NCBI GenBank assembly: GCA_964512305.1
Contig: CAZEIW010000120.1
Coordinates: 1 to 35,709, forward strand
Length of the DNA: 35,709 nt
Source of the DNA: CAZEIW01 sp964512305
Lineage (GTDB): Bacteria > Pseudomonadota > Gammaproteobacteria > Burkholderiales > Burkholderiaceae_F
Reading direction: 5' to 3'
Position 1 is the first letter of the stretch. Each line of letters opens with the position of its first letter. Below the pieces are notes generated by a model. That model searched no databases. It was given only the letters and a program-made list of their open reading frames with translations, and had not been told where the DNA came from. Both the position numbers and the translations under genes were made by a program. Positions 1 through 8,015 of this stretch are shown here, in pieces.

Positions 1-172
1 CGTGGCGCTGCCGGCATCCGCGCCGAAAGTCGCGAGTGCGGCGGCGGCGCCCCGCATCAAGGTGGCCCAGTCCACGGCGATGCATGCCACGGTGCGCCCG
101 GCCGTAAGCACCGCGGCCGCGACCGCGTCCGCCGTGCCGGCCGTTCACAGGACGGCCCCGGTCAACTGGTAG
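1..172 (+). CDS. C-terminal end of an unidentified Ala-rich protein (partial)
   Basis: The frame starting at base 2 is open from the window edge to a TAG at 170-172. It gives about 56 residues, very rich in Ala, Pro, Val and Thr, ending in TAPVNW. Most codons end in G or C, as in the clear genes of this window, which favours this frame. No domain can be seen. The composition looks like a disordered tail or linker, and the function cannot be told from this fragment. The gene converges on the peptide-transport operon, with a palindromic repeat (222-277) between them. Confidence 0.45.
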   Translation, partial: VALPASAPKVASAAAAPRIKVAQSTAMHATVRPAVSTAAATASAVPAVHRTAPVNW

Positions 173-221
173 GCCGGCGGCGCACGCTCGGGTCGTCCAG
201 GCGTCCGCAGCGGCGTGCTGC

Positions 222-277
222 CGCCGCTTCGTATCGCACCGACGTGGATCCCCGGGACTTCGCCCGGGGATGACGCC
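222..277 (-). repeat. Palindromic dispersed repeat, family 1, copy A
   Basis: The core is the inverted repeat ATCCCCGGG (248-256) and CCCGGGGAT (263-271) with a 6-nt loop. It is flanked by CACCGACGTGG and a CGCTTC motif, as in the other copies. It matches copy B (14161-14216) in opposite orientation. It lies between convergent genes, where the hairpin could also help end transcription from both sides; that role is inferred. Confidence 0.75.
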
Positions 278-279
278 TG

Positions 280-2400
280 CTACGCCAACCGCCCCTCCTC
301 CACCGCATGGCACGCGACGAGGCCCTGGTGCCCGGCCGTGACGGGCCTCATCTGCGGCACCTCGCTGCGGCAGCGCGCCTGCGCGTACGGGCAGCGTGGG
401 TTGAAGGCGCACCCCGGAGGCGGCTCGAGCGGGTTGGGCACCTCGCCCGATACGGGCGTGCGCGGGCGGCCGGTCATGTGGAGGTCCGGGATCGCGTCCA
501 GCAGCATGCGCGTATAGGGGTGCCGGGGCGACGCGAAGATCGCTGACGTCGCCGCCAGCTCGACCAGCCTTCCCAGGTACATCACGCCGACGCGATCCGA
601 CAGGTGCCGGACGACGGCGAGGTTGTGCGAGATGAACAGGTAGGTGAGCCCGAGCTCGCGCTGCAGGTCCTTCATCAGGTTCAGCACCTGCGCCTGGACC
701 GAAACGTCGAGCGCGGAGGTCGGCTCGTCGCAAACCAGGAACCGCGGATTCGACGCCAGCGCGCGCGCGATCGAGACACGCTGCCGCTGCCCGCCGGAGA
801 ACTGGTGCGGATACTTGTCGCGGTCGAGCGGCGACAGGCGCACCAGCTCGAGCAGCTCGTCGACCCGCGCGTCGATCGCCGCGCGACCGAGCCCGGCCTG
901 GTGTACGCGCAGCGGCTCGGCGACGATGTCGGCCACGCGCCAGCGCGGGTTCAGGCTCGCATAGGGATCCTGGAAGATCATCTGCAGCCGCTGGCGCAAC
1001 TGCCTGCCGCTGGGCCCCGCCGCCTCGGCCAGATCGCGGCCGAAGAAATCGATGCGCCCGGAGGCGGGCCGATACAGGCCGACCAGCAGCCGCGCGACCG
1101 TCGACTTGCCGCACCCGGACTCTCCGACCAGCGAGACCGTCTCGCCGCGCCCGATCTCGAAGCTCACGCCGTCGACCGCGCGCACGAACTGGCGCGAGCG
1201 CCGCTCGAGCACCCGGTTCAGCCATGGCGGCGACACGTCGAAGGTCTTGACCACCCCCTCGGCGCGCACCACGGTGGCCTCGCCGGCATCGTCCGGCGGC
1301 GCCGCGTGGGCGGGCCGCGCGGCGCCGCCCGTGCCGGCCGGTGCGACGCAGCCGCCTTCCGGCGCCGGGGGCGCCCCCGGCACGTGCAGCCAGCAGGCGG
1401 CGCTCGATGCGCCGGCGGGCGCCAGTTGCGGCCGCTCGCTGCGGCACCGTTCGAACGCGTGCGGGCAGCGCGGATGGAACGCGCAGCCGCCGGGTATCGC
1501 GTCGAGCCGCGGCATCGTCCCCTCGATCTGGATCAGCCGCGCGGTGGCGCGCTCGAGGCTCGGGATCGAGCCCATGAGCCCCACCGTGTACGGGTGCCGG
1601 GGCCGATGGACGATGTCGGCGACCGCGCCGACCTCGGCGACGCGCCCCGCGTACATCACCGCGACCCGGTCCGCCGTCTCGGCGATCACGCCCATGTCGT
1701 GCGTGATCAGCATGATGGCGGTGTGATGCTCGCGGCACAGCCGCTTGAGCAGCGCGATGATCTGCGCCTGCACCGAGACATCGAGCGCGGTGGTCGGCTC
1801 GTCGGCGATCACCAGCTTGGGCTCGGCGGCGAGCGCCAGCGCGATCACGACCCGCTGCCGCATGCCGCCCGAGAACTGGTGCGGGTAGTGGTCGATGCGC
1901 CGCTGCGGCGCCGCGATACCGGTCTCGGCGAGCAGATCGATCGCGCGCCGCCGCGCCGCGCTCGCGCTCAGGCCGAGATGGGTCGTGATCGTCTCGACCA
2001 GCTGGCGGCCCACCGTATAAAGCGGGTTGAGCGAAGTCAGCGGGTCCTGGAAGATGGCGCCGATCTGGCGGCCGCGCAGCGGACGCAACTCGGCCTCGGG
2101 CAGGCGGTCGATCCGGCGCCCGTCGAGCACGATCTCGCCGCCGGCGATGCGGCCCGGCGGCTCGAGCAGGCCGATGATCGCGGCACCGGTCAGCGATTTG
2201 CCGGCACCGGATTCTCCGACCACACCCAGCACCTCGCCGCGCGCAATCGACAGCGAGACGCCGTCGACCGCGACCAGCGTCTTGCGCCGTGTCGGGAACT
2301 CGACCCGCAGATCGCGGATTTCGAGCAGGGGAAGGCGCGCCCCGGCATCCCCGGCGCGTTCCGGCTCGACGACGCCGCGCACGCCGGCGGCGGCGGTCAC
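280..2400 (-). CDS. Fused DppD-DppF-type peptide ABC transporter ATP-binding protein
   Basis: This 706-residue protein carries two complete nucleotide-binding domains that power a peptide/nickel-family (PepT) importer at the inner membrane. Domain 1 has Walker A GESGAGKS at residues 62-69, signature FSGGMRQR near 176 and Walker B LVIADE near 197. Domain 2 has Walker A GESGCGKS at 426-433, signature FSGGQRQR and LVCDEPTSALDV. Each domain ends with the Cys-rich oligopeptide-ATPase tail (CAFHPRCPHAFERC and CAFNPRCPYAQARC). Two-domain fusions of this kind occur in GsiA-like systems; Dpp and Opp usually have separate proteins. The GTG at 2400 is chosen because the frame upstream is arginine/serine-rich shadow sequence overlapping the lipoprotein gene. 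The SD is weak. It is the last gene of the operon, so the permeases are encoded upstream. The substrate is not predictable beyond a peptide-like compound. Confidence 0.92.
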   Translation of the reverse strand: MTAAAGVRGVVEPERAGDAGARLPLLEIRDLRVEFPTRRKTLVAVDGVSLSIARGEVLGVVGESGAGKSLTGAAIIGLLEPPGRIAGGEIVLDGRRIDRLPEAELRPLRGRQIGAIFQDPLTSLNPLYTVGRQLVETITTHLGLSASAARRRAIDLLAETGIAAPQRRIDHYPHQFSGGMRQRVVIALALAAEPKLVIADEPTTALDVSVQAQIIALLKRLCREHHTAIMLITHDMGVIAETADRVAVMYAGRVAEVGAVADIVHRPRHPYTVGLMGSIPSLERATARLIQIEGTMPRLDAIPGGCAFHPRCPHAFERCRSERPQLAPAGASSAACWLHVPGAPPAPEGGCVAPAGTGGAARPAHAAPPDDAGEATVVRAEGVVKTFDVSPPWLNRVLERRSRQFVRAVDGVSFEIGRGETVSLVGESGCGKSTVARLLVGLYRPASGRIDFFGRDLAEAAGPSGRQLRQRLQMIFQDPYASLNPRWRVADIVAEPLRVHQAGLGRAAIDARVDELLELVRLSPLDRDKYPHQFSGGQRQRVSIARALASNPRFLVCDEPTSALDVSVQAQVLNLMKDLQRELGLTYLFISHNLAVVRHLSDRVGVMYLGRLVELAATSAIFASPRHPYTRMLLDAIPDLHMTGRPRTPVSGEVPNPLEPPPGCAFNPRCPYAQARCRSEVPQMRPVTAGHQGLVACHAVEEGRLA

Positions 2401-2449
2401 GCCCGAACCCCGTCGAGCGCCAGGCCCGGCGGGCGCGTGCCGGAACGTC

Positions 2450-2842
2450 TCAGCCCTTGCCGCCCGCCGTGCCGCAACCGGCGATCGGTTCCTTGTAGTT
2501 GATGCGCGGCTCGAAATCCTGGTCGAGCCGGTTGACCTTCTTCGCCTCGAACCAGTAGCGCGTGCACGGCTCGACGTTGACCTCCAGCGCCTTCTCGACG
2601 CCGTCGTGGAACCCCGCGGCCGGCGGGGCCCGCAGCAGGATCGTGTGCGGCCCCGGGTCGACCCGGATCCGGGAGTTGTAAGTGTACGAGGAGCCGTCGA
2701 CGGCAACGATCACCGTGTCGTAGGTGTTCATCTCGGCCTTGAGCCAGCGGCCGCCGTCGAGGTACGAGAAAGGCTCTGTCGTTGCGCAGCCGGCGGCCGC
2801 GATCAGAAGGACGGCCGGCGCGATCGCATGTCTCGGCAGCAT
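2450..2842 (-). CDS. Small putative lipoprotein inside the peptide-transport operon
   Basis: The protein has 130 residues and an N-terminal lipoprotein signal: a hydrophobic stretch at 8-17 followed by lipobox AAGC with the lipidated Cys at residue 19. The mature part, about 112 residues, is rich in beta-strand-like segments (YDTVIVAVDG, HTILLRAP, YWFEAKKV). It has two further cysteines near 93 and 123 that could form a disulfide. I recognise no named family; the pattern recalls small PEGA-like surface lipoproteins. A strong SD (AGGAGG) precedes the ATG. The gene lies 114 nt downstream of the DppC-type permease and 49 nt upstream of the ATPase, so it interrupts an otherwise standard transporter operon. 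A role in the transporter is possible but unproven. Confidence 0.75.
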   Translation of the reverse strand: MLPRHAIAPAVLLIAAAGCATTEPFSYLDGGRWLKAEMNTYDTVIVAVDGSSYTYNSRIRVDPGPHTILLRAPPAAGFHDGVEKALEVNVEPCTRYWFEAKKVNRLDQDFEPRINYKEPIAGCGTAGGKG

Positions 2843-2956
2843 TGCAGCCTCCTGCGGTACGCACGCGCCCAGGATTGCGGACGGTGGCGCGCGTCTGGCA
2901 AGACGCTAGCAGAAACGCGACAGGGGGGTCGTTACCAGACGTTGCCGGCGCGACGC

Positions 2957-3877
2957 TCATCGCAGCTTCGGATTCAGCGCATCCCGCAGCCAGTCGCCCA
3001 GCAGGTTCACCGACAACGCCAGGGCCACCAGCGTCAGGCCGGGGAATACCGTGATCCACCACTCGCCGGAGAACAGGAAATCGTTGCCGACGCGGATCAA
3101 TGTCCCGAGCGACGGCGTGGTCGGCGGCACGCCGACGCCGAGAAACGACAAGGTCGCCTCGGTGATGATCGCGGTTGCGATGTGGACGGTCGCCAGCACC
3201 AGCACCGGGCCGAGGACGTTGGGCAGGATGTGCCCCAGCACGATGCGCAGCGGGGAGACCCCGATCACCCGCGCCGCGAGCACGTACTCGCGATTCTTCT
3301 CGACCATCGTCGAGCCGCGCACCGTGCGCGCGTACTGCGGCCAGCCGGCCGCGGCGATCGCCAGGACGACCACGGGGAACGCGATCTGGTCGTGGAGTTC
3401 GCGCGGCACCGCCTGGCGGGCGACGCCCGCGATCAGCAGCGCGATCAGGATTGCCGGGAACGACAGCTGCACGTCGGCCAGCCGCATCAGCAGCGCGTCG
3501 ATTCGGCCGCCCGCGAAGCCCGCGGCCAGGCCGAGCGCGATGCCGAACGCGAGCGACAGCGCGACGCCCGCCAGGCCGATCACCAGCGACAGGCGGGTGC
3601 CGAAGAGGATCGCCGACAGCACGTCGCGTCCCTGGCCGTCGGTGCCGAGCAGGTAGTCGCGCTCGCCGCCCGGCAGCCACGCCGGGGGCTTGCCGGCGTC
3701 GAGCAGCTGCAGGGACGCGAGATCGAACGGGTCGTGCGGCGCGATCCAGCGCGCGCCGAGCGCGGCCGACAGCAGGAGCAGCGCGACCGCGCCGGCGCCC
3801 ACCGCCACCGGCGAGCGGCGGAAGCTATAAAGGACGTCGCTGTCCCAGAAGCCGTGCCAGAGGCGCGTCCGGGCCAT
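2957..3877 (-). CDS. DppC-type ABC transporter permease
   Basis: This is an inner-membrane permease of about 306 residues in the BPD_transp_1 family, with the N-terminal extension typical of DppC/OppC. It has one N-terminal membrane segment, then LLGTDGQGRDVLSAILFGTR, the usual DppC entry motif, then about five further membrane segments. The cytoplasmic EAA loop that docks on the ATPase is EYVLAARVIGVSPLRIVLGH. It should pair with the DppB-type permease encoded at the head of the operon. Two starts compete: ATG at 3877, chosen here, and an in-frame GTG at 3889. Both lie within or beside a 13-nt tandem repeat that supplies a GAGC-like SD to each. Confidence 0.92.
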   Translation of the reverse strand: MARTRLWHGFWDSDVLYSFRRSPVAVGAGAVALLLLSAALGARWIAPHDPFDLASLQLLDAGKPPAWLPGGERDYLLGTDGQGRDVLSAILFGTRLSLVIGLAGVALSLAFGIALGLAAGFAGGRIDALLMRLADVQLSFPAILIALLIAGVARQAVPRELHDQIAFPVVVLAIAAAGWPQYARTVRGSTMVEKNREYVLAARVIGVSPLRIVLGHILPNVLGPVLVLATVHIATAIITEATLSFLGVGVPPTTPSLGTLIRVGNDFLFSGEWWITVFPGLTLVALALSVNLLGDWLRDALNPKLR

Positions 3878-3878
3878 G

Positions 3879-3917
3879 GTCGAGCTCACGCGTCGAGCTC
3901 AAGGGTCGAGCTCAAGC
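3879..3917. repeat. Three tandem copies of a 13-nt unit at the SBP/permease junction
   Basis: GTCGAGCTCA occurs at 3879, 3892 and 3905 with an exact 13-nt period; only the last three bases of each unit vary. Each unit contains the palindrome GAGCTC. Read on the minus strand, each unit offers TGAGC just upstream of a possible start of the permease gene. The array fills nearly all of the gap between the binding-protein stop (3929) and the permease start. Confidence 0.8.
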
Positions 3918-3928
3918 GCGGCGGCCCA

Positions 3929-5527
3929 TCATTTCACGTGCACCCACTTGAGCGGGAACAGGTTGTCGGCGAGCTGGACCACGTCGACCGACTGCTTCAT
4001 GCCCCACGCCAGCGCCTGCTGGTGCAGCGGGATGTGGCCGACGTCGTCCTGGTGCAGCTTCATCGCCTCGTGGACCATCGCATTGCGCTTCGCGTCGTCG
4101 GTCTCGGAAGCGATCTGGACCGTCAGCTCGTCGAGGCGCGGGTTGCTGTAGCTGCCCAGGTTGAACTGCCCGCGCCCGATCTTGTCGTCGGGCGTCGCCA
4201 TCAGCGCATTGAGCGGGTTGTGCGCGTCGTAGGTGCCCGGGGTCCAGCCCAGCATGTAGAACGAGGTGTTGCGCGACAGGATCTTCGGGAAGTAGGTCGC
4301 CTTGCTCTCCGCCATCAGGTCGATCTTGACGCCGATGCGCGCCAGCATCGCCGCCACCGCCTTGCAGATCTCCTCGTCGTTGACGTAGCGGTCGTTGGGG
4401 CAGTTCATCCCGACCTGGAATCCGTTGGGGTAGCCCGCCTCCGCCATCAGCCGGCGCGCCGCGTCGAGGTCGTACGGCAGCCGCACGTTCAGGTCCGGCG
4501 CGAAGCCGTGTATCCCCGGCGCGATCATCAGCGCGGTCGGCGTGGAGGCGCCGCGCATCACGACCTTCTGGATCGCGTTGATGTCGATCGCCTGGTAGAA
4601 CGCCTGGCGCACGCGCCTGTCCTTGAACGGATTCTTGCCCTTGACGTCGGAATAAAGAAGCTCGTCGCGCTTCTGGTCCATGCCGAGGAAGATCGTGCGC
4701 AGCTCGGGGCCCTGCAGCACCTTGAGCTTCGGATCGGCGGCCACGCGCATGACGTCCTGCACCGGCACCGGCTCCATCCAGTCGATCTCGCCGGACAGCA
4801 GCGCCGCCACCCGGGTGGCCGGGTTGCCGATCGGCGTGAAGATCGCCTCGTCGACGTTGCCCTCGATCCTGCCCCAGTAGTTCAGGTTGCGCACCATGGT
4901 CGTCCGCACGCCCGGGTTGCGCTCGCGCAGCCTGAACGGCCCGGTGCCGTCGGCCTTGAAGGACGCGGCGTTCTCGACCCCCTTGCGCTTGTCGACCGGC
5001 GCCACCGCGTGGTTCTCCTCGCACCACTTCTTGCTCATGATGTACCAGAGCGTGATCACGTCCGGCAGGATCGGAAACGGCGCCTTGGTCACGATGTCGA
5101 CCGTGTGGTCGTCGATCTTGCGGACCTCCGCGAACTCCTGCACGTAGGTCTTCATGTCCGAGCCGTCGCCGTGGGCGCGCTGGTACGAGAAGATCACGTC
5201 GTCGGCGGTGAACGGGCTGCCGTCGTGGAACTTGACGCCCGTGCGCAGGTTGAAGCGCCAGACCGTCGGCGAAGTCTGCTTCCAGCTCGTCGCGAGCGCC
5301 GGCACGAGGCCGAGGTTCTTGCCGCGGCCGACCAGCGGTTCGTAGATGTTGCCGAGCACCGACAGCTGCAGCGATTCGTTGAGCGAGTGCGGGTCCATCG
5401 ACAGCGCGTCGCCCTGGTCGGCGAAGCGGAAGGTCGCTGCCTGCGCCGGTGCGGCGATCGCAAGCGCGAGAGCGAGCGCCGTCAGCGCCGCATGGGTCCA
5501 GCGCCTGACCGCGCCTTGCCTGTTCAT
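3929..5527 (-). CDS. Periplasmic peptide-type substrate-binding protein (SBP_bac_5)
   Basis: The 532-residue solute-binding protein belongs to family 5, the class used by DppABCDF/OppABCDF importers. A Sec signal peptide is visible: charged start, hydrophobic 13-26 and a likely AQA|A cleavage after residue 30. The mature protein shows the family pattern: LSMDPHSLNE near the start, NIYEPLVG, VPALATSWKQTSPTVWRFNLR, GVKFHDGSPFTADDVIFSYQR, and the central region ending in LNYWG. The length is usual for the family. A good SD (AAGGGGGGA) precedes the ATG. It is third in the operon, after the DppB-type permease and the amidohydrolase. The ligand is unknown; the neighbouring M20 hydrolase suggests an acylated or amidated amino acid or peptide. 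Confidence 0.93.
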   Translation of the reverse strand: MNRQGAVRRWTHAALTALALALAIAAPAQAATFRFADQGDALSMDPHSLNESLQLSVLGNIYEPLVGRGKNLGLVPALATSWKQTSPTVWRFNLRTGVKFHDGSPFTADDVIFSYQRAHGDGSDMKTYVQEFAEVRKIDDHTVDIVTKAPFPILPDVITLWYIMSKKWCEENHAVAPVDKRKGVENAASFKADGTGPFRLRERNPGVRTTMVRNLNYWGRIEGNVDEAIFTPIGNPATRVAALLSGEIDWMEPVPVQDVMRVAADPKLKVLQGPELRTIFLGMDQKRDELLYSDVKGKNPFKDRRVRQAFYQAIDINAIQKVVMRGASTPTALMIAPGIHGFAPDLNVRLPYDLDAARRLMAEAGYPNGFQVGMNCPNDRYVNDEEICKAVAAMLARIGVKIDLMAESKATYFPKILSRNTSFYMLGWTPGTYDAHNPLNALMATPDDKIGRGQFNLGSYSNPRLDELTVQIASETDDAKRNAMVHEAMKLHQDDVGHIPLHQQALAWGMKQSVDVVQLADNLFPLKWVHVK

Positions 5528-5560
5528 CTCGTCCCCCCTTCTTGTCGTTCGCTCTTGGCG

Positions 5561-6796
5561 TCAGCCGACCGGCATCCGCCTCTGCGCCAATGAAGCCAGG
5601 TACGCGGCGCCGAGCGGAATCACCGCGTCGTTGAAATCATATCGGGAGTTGTGCAGCCAGCAACCGGATTCGGTCTCGCCGCCCTGCCCCAGGCGCGCGT
5701 AGCAGCCCGGCCGCCGCTGCAGCATGAACGCGAAATCCTCGGCGCCCATGCTCGGCGTCAGGTCGCGTTCGACGCGTTCGGCTCCGGCCACTTCCTCGGC
5801 CACCCGCAGGGCGTGCCGGTACGGCTCGAGGTGGTTGACGGTGGCCGGATACATCCGGCTGTAGTCGATGCGCGCGTTGCCGCCGAACGCGCGGGCGGTC
5901 GAGTGCACCAGCTCGGTCAGGCGCGCCTCGATCAGGTCCTGGATCTCGGGCCGGAACGTGCGCACCGTGCCCGACAGCTTCGCCTCGCGCGGCACCACGC
6001 TCATCGCGTCCAGCCGCCCGGCCTGCATCGCGCACAGCGAGACGACGGCGGCATCGAGCGGCCCGACGTTGCGCGACACGATCGATTGCGCGGCCGTGAT
6101 GACGTGCGCGGCGATCACCACCGGGTCGACCGTCAGGTGCGGGTGCGCGCCGTGGCCGCCGCGGCCGAAGATCGAGATCTCGACCCGGTCGGCCGCGGCC
6201 ATCATCGGCCCCGGATTCAGGCCGATCCAGCCTGCCGGCAGCCCCGGCCAGTTGTGCAGCGCATACACCTCGTCGACCGGAAAGCGATCGAACAGGCCCT
6301 CGTTGATCATCTCGCGCGCGCCCGCGTAGCCCTCTTCGCCGGGCTGGAAGATCAGGATGACGCTGCCGTCGAACTCGCGCGTCTGGGCCAGGTAGCGGGC
6401 CGCGCCGAGCAGCATCGTGGTGTGGCCGTCGTGACCGCAGGCGTGCATCAGGCCCTCGCGCGTCGACCGCCACGCGAAATCGTTGTCCTCCTGCACCGGC
6501 AGCGCGTCCATGTCGGCGCGCAGGCCGACCGCGCGCCCGGAGCCGCACTTGCGGCCGCGCACGACGCCGACCACGCCGGTGCGGCCGATGCCCGTGTGGA
6601 CCTCGTCGACGCCGTACGCACGCAGCCGTTCGGCCACGCAGGCCGCGGTGCGCCGCTCCTCGAAGCCCAGCTCCGGATGCGCGTGCAGGTCGCGCCGCAG
6701 GGTCGTCAGCTCGTCGAGATGGCAAGCGATCGCGGCGACCGGCGCCGAGGGAACCGCGGCCGCCGTGCGCGCCGCCGGGTGAACGGATGGATCCAT
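5561..6796 (-). CDS. M20-family amidohydrolase (HipO-like N-acyl amino acid hydrolase)
   Basis: This metallohydrolase of about 411 residues would cleave an N-acyl or peptide-like amide bond. The metal-site motifs are in family order: RADMDALP (93-100), HACGHDGHTT (118-127), QPGEEG (151-156), HNWPG near 181, and MGAEDFAFML near the C terminus. These place it with hippurate hydrolase/IAA-amino-acid hydrolase proteins (M20D). No signal peptide is seen, so it is probably cytoplasmic. The ATG at 6796 was chosen because sequence upstream is shadow of the permease gene; no clear SD precedes it. It lies between the two permease genes of a peptide transporter, which suggests that it processes the imported compound. 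The exact substrate cannot be read from the sequence. Confidence 0.88.
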   Translation of the reverse strand: MDPSVHPAARTAAAVPSAPVAAIACHLDELTTLRRDLHAHPELGFEERRTAACVAERLRAYGVDEVHTGIGRTGVVGVVRGRKCGSGRAVGLRADMDALPVQEDNDFAWRSTREGLMHACGHDGHTTMLLGAARYLAQTREFDGSVILIFQPGEEGYAGAREMINEGLFDRFPVDEVYALHNWPGLPAGWIGLNPGPMMAAADRVEISIFGRGGHGAHPHLTVDPVVIAAHVITAAQSIVSRNVGPLDAAVVSLCAMQAGRLDAMSVVPREAKLSGTVRTFRPEIQDLIEARLTELVHSTARAFGGNARIDYSRMYPATVNHLEPYRHALRVAEEVAGAERVERDLTPSMGAEDFAFMLQRRPGCYARLGQGGETESGCWLHNSRYDFNDAVIPLGAAYLASLAQRRMPVG

Positions 6797-6819
6797 GGTC
6801 CGGCTCGGGAGGTAGGAGG

Positions 6820-7800
6820 TCAGTGTGCCTGGGCGCCGTCGACGCGCAGCCGCGGGTCGACGGCGAAATACAGGAGGTCGACCATCAGGTTGATCGCGAC
6901 GAAGATCAGTGCGATCAGGCACAGGTACGCGGCCATCACCGGCACGTCGGCGAACTGCACCGACTGGATGAACAGCAGGCCCATGCCCGGCCACTGGAAC
7001 ACGGTCTCGGTGACGATCGCGAACGCGATGATGCCGCCCAGCTGCAGCCCGGCGATCGTGATCACCGGCACCAGCGTGTTCTTGAGCGCATGGCCGAAGT
7101 TGACCGCGCGCTCGGTCAATCCGCGCGCGCGTGCGAACTTGATGTAGTCGGTTCGCAGCACCTCCAGCATCTCGGCGCGCACGAGGCGCATGATCAGCGT
7201 CAGCTGGAACAGGCAAAGCGTGATCGCGGGCAGGATCAGGTGCCGCAGGCCGTCGACGCTGCCGAGTCCGCTGGTCCACCAGCCGAAGCCGCCGACGGCG
7301 CCGCGGCCGTAGGACGGAAGCCAGCCCAGGAGCACCGCGAACACGAGGATCAGCAGGATCCCGATCAGGAAGGTCGGCAGCGACACCCCCAGCAGCGATG
7401 CCGCCAGCAGGGCATGCGAGGTCCACGCGCGTGGCCTGAGCGCCGTCCACACGCCGAGCGGTATGCCGACCGCGGCTGCCAGCACGGCGGCCACCAGGGA
7501 CAGCTCGAGGGTTGCCGGCAGCCTTTCGGCGATCAGCGACGAGACCTTGCGCCCCTGGCGCAGGCTGAGGCCGAAGTCGCCGCGCGCCGCGTTGGCGGCG
7601 AAGCGGGCGAACTGCACGAAGAACGGCCTGTCCAAGCCGAGTTCGGCGCGCAACTCGGCGCGCTGCTCGGGCGTCGCGTCCTGCCCCACCATTTGCGCGA
7701 CCGGGTCGCCGACGTACTGGAAGAGCAGGAACGACACGAAGCCGACCGCGAGCATCACGAACACCGCCTGAACCAGCCGGCGCACCACGAATGCGGTCAT
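6820..7800 (-). CDS. DppB-type ABC transporter permease
   Basis: This 326-residue inner-membrane permease is the first gene of the peptide-transport operon. It begins with a membrane segment (FVVRRLVQAVFVMLAVGFV) followed by the large periplasmic loop of DppB/GsiC proteins (DPVAQMVGQDATPEQRAELR...LGLDRPFFVQF, then GDFGLSLRQGRKVSSLIAERLPATLELS). Five more membrane segments follow. The ATPase-docking EAA loop is DYIKFARARGLTERAVNFGHALKN. The family C-terminal sequence ends in YFAVDPRLR. Partner genes are the DppC-type permease and the fused ATPase downstream. The 215-nt gap to the divergent msrB gene should hold the operon promoter. Confidence 0.93.
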   Translation of the reverse strand: MTAFVVRRLVQAVFVMLAVGFVSFLLFQYVGDPVAQMVGQDATPEQRAELRAELGLDRPFFVQFARFAANAARGDFGLSLRQGRKVSSLIAERLPATLELSLVAAVLAAAVGIPLGVWTALRPRAWTSHALLAASLLGVSLPTFLIGILLILVFAVLLGWLPSYGRGAVGGFGWWTSGLGSVDGLRHLILPAITLCLFQLTLIMRLVRAEMLEVLRTDYIKFARARGLTERAVNFGHALKNTLVPVITIAGLQLGGIIAFAIVTETVFQWPGMGLLFIQSVQFADVPVMAAYLCLIALIFVAINLMVDLLYFAVDPRLRVDGAQAH

Positions 7801-7870
7801 CGCGGCGCTTCCCGGTTCGAAGGCGGGTGGATCACGATGCGGAAATATACCGAATGCGCCTGCCTGCCGC

Positions 7871-7896
7871 GGCGCCGGCTTGCCGGAGCCGGCGCC
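7871..7896. other. Perfect hairpin in the divergent dppB-type/msrB intergenic region
   Basis: GGCGCCGGCT (7871-7880) and AGCCGGCGCC (7887-7896) form a perfect 10-bp inverted repeat with a 6-nt loop. It sits in the 215-nt space (7801-8015) between divergent genes. A TATATT on the minus strand (7844-7849) could be a -10 box for the transporter operon, but no good -35 is seen. The hairpin could be an operator or a transcript structure; neither is shown. Confidence 0.45.
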
Positions 7897-8015
7897 GTGA
7901 GGCTTAACCCGTGTTCAGGTCATGGGATCACCCGTCCCCGCGGCCTCGTGCAAGAATGTCCGACCACAGCGACGAAGCGTGATCTCCGGCACACACCAAC
8001 CAGAAAGGAAGGCCG

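Noticed and set aside
3879..3917. CRISPR-like array
   Set aside because: Three 13-nt tandem units without spacers, and no cas gene in the window.
2027..5593. Plus-strand open frame of more than 1,100 codons antisense to the peptide-transport operon
   Set aside because: It has no domain, is extremely Arg-rich and mirrors the codon pattern of the minus-strand genes. It is a GC-rich shadow frame; the same holds for the long antisense frames at 604-2502, 24006-25826, 25907-27928 and 29272-31158.
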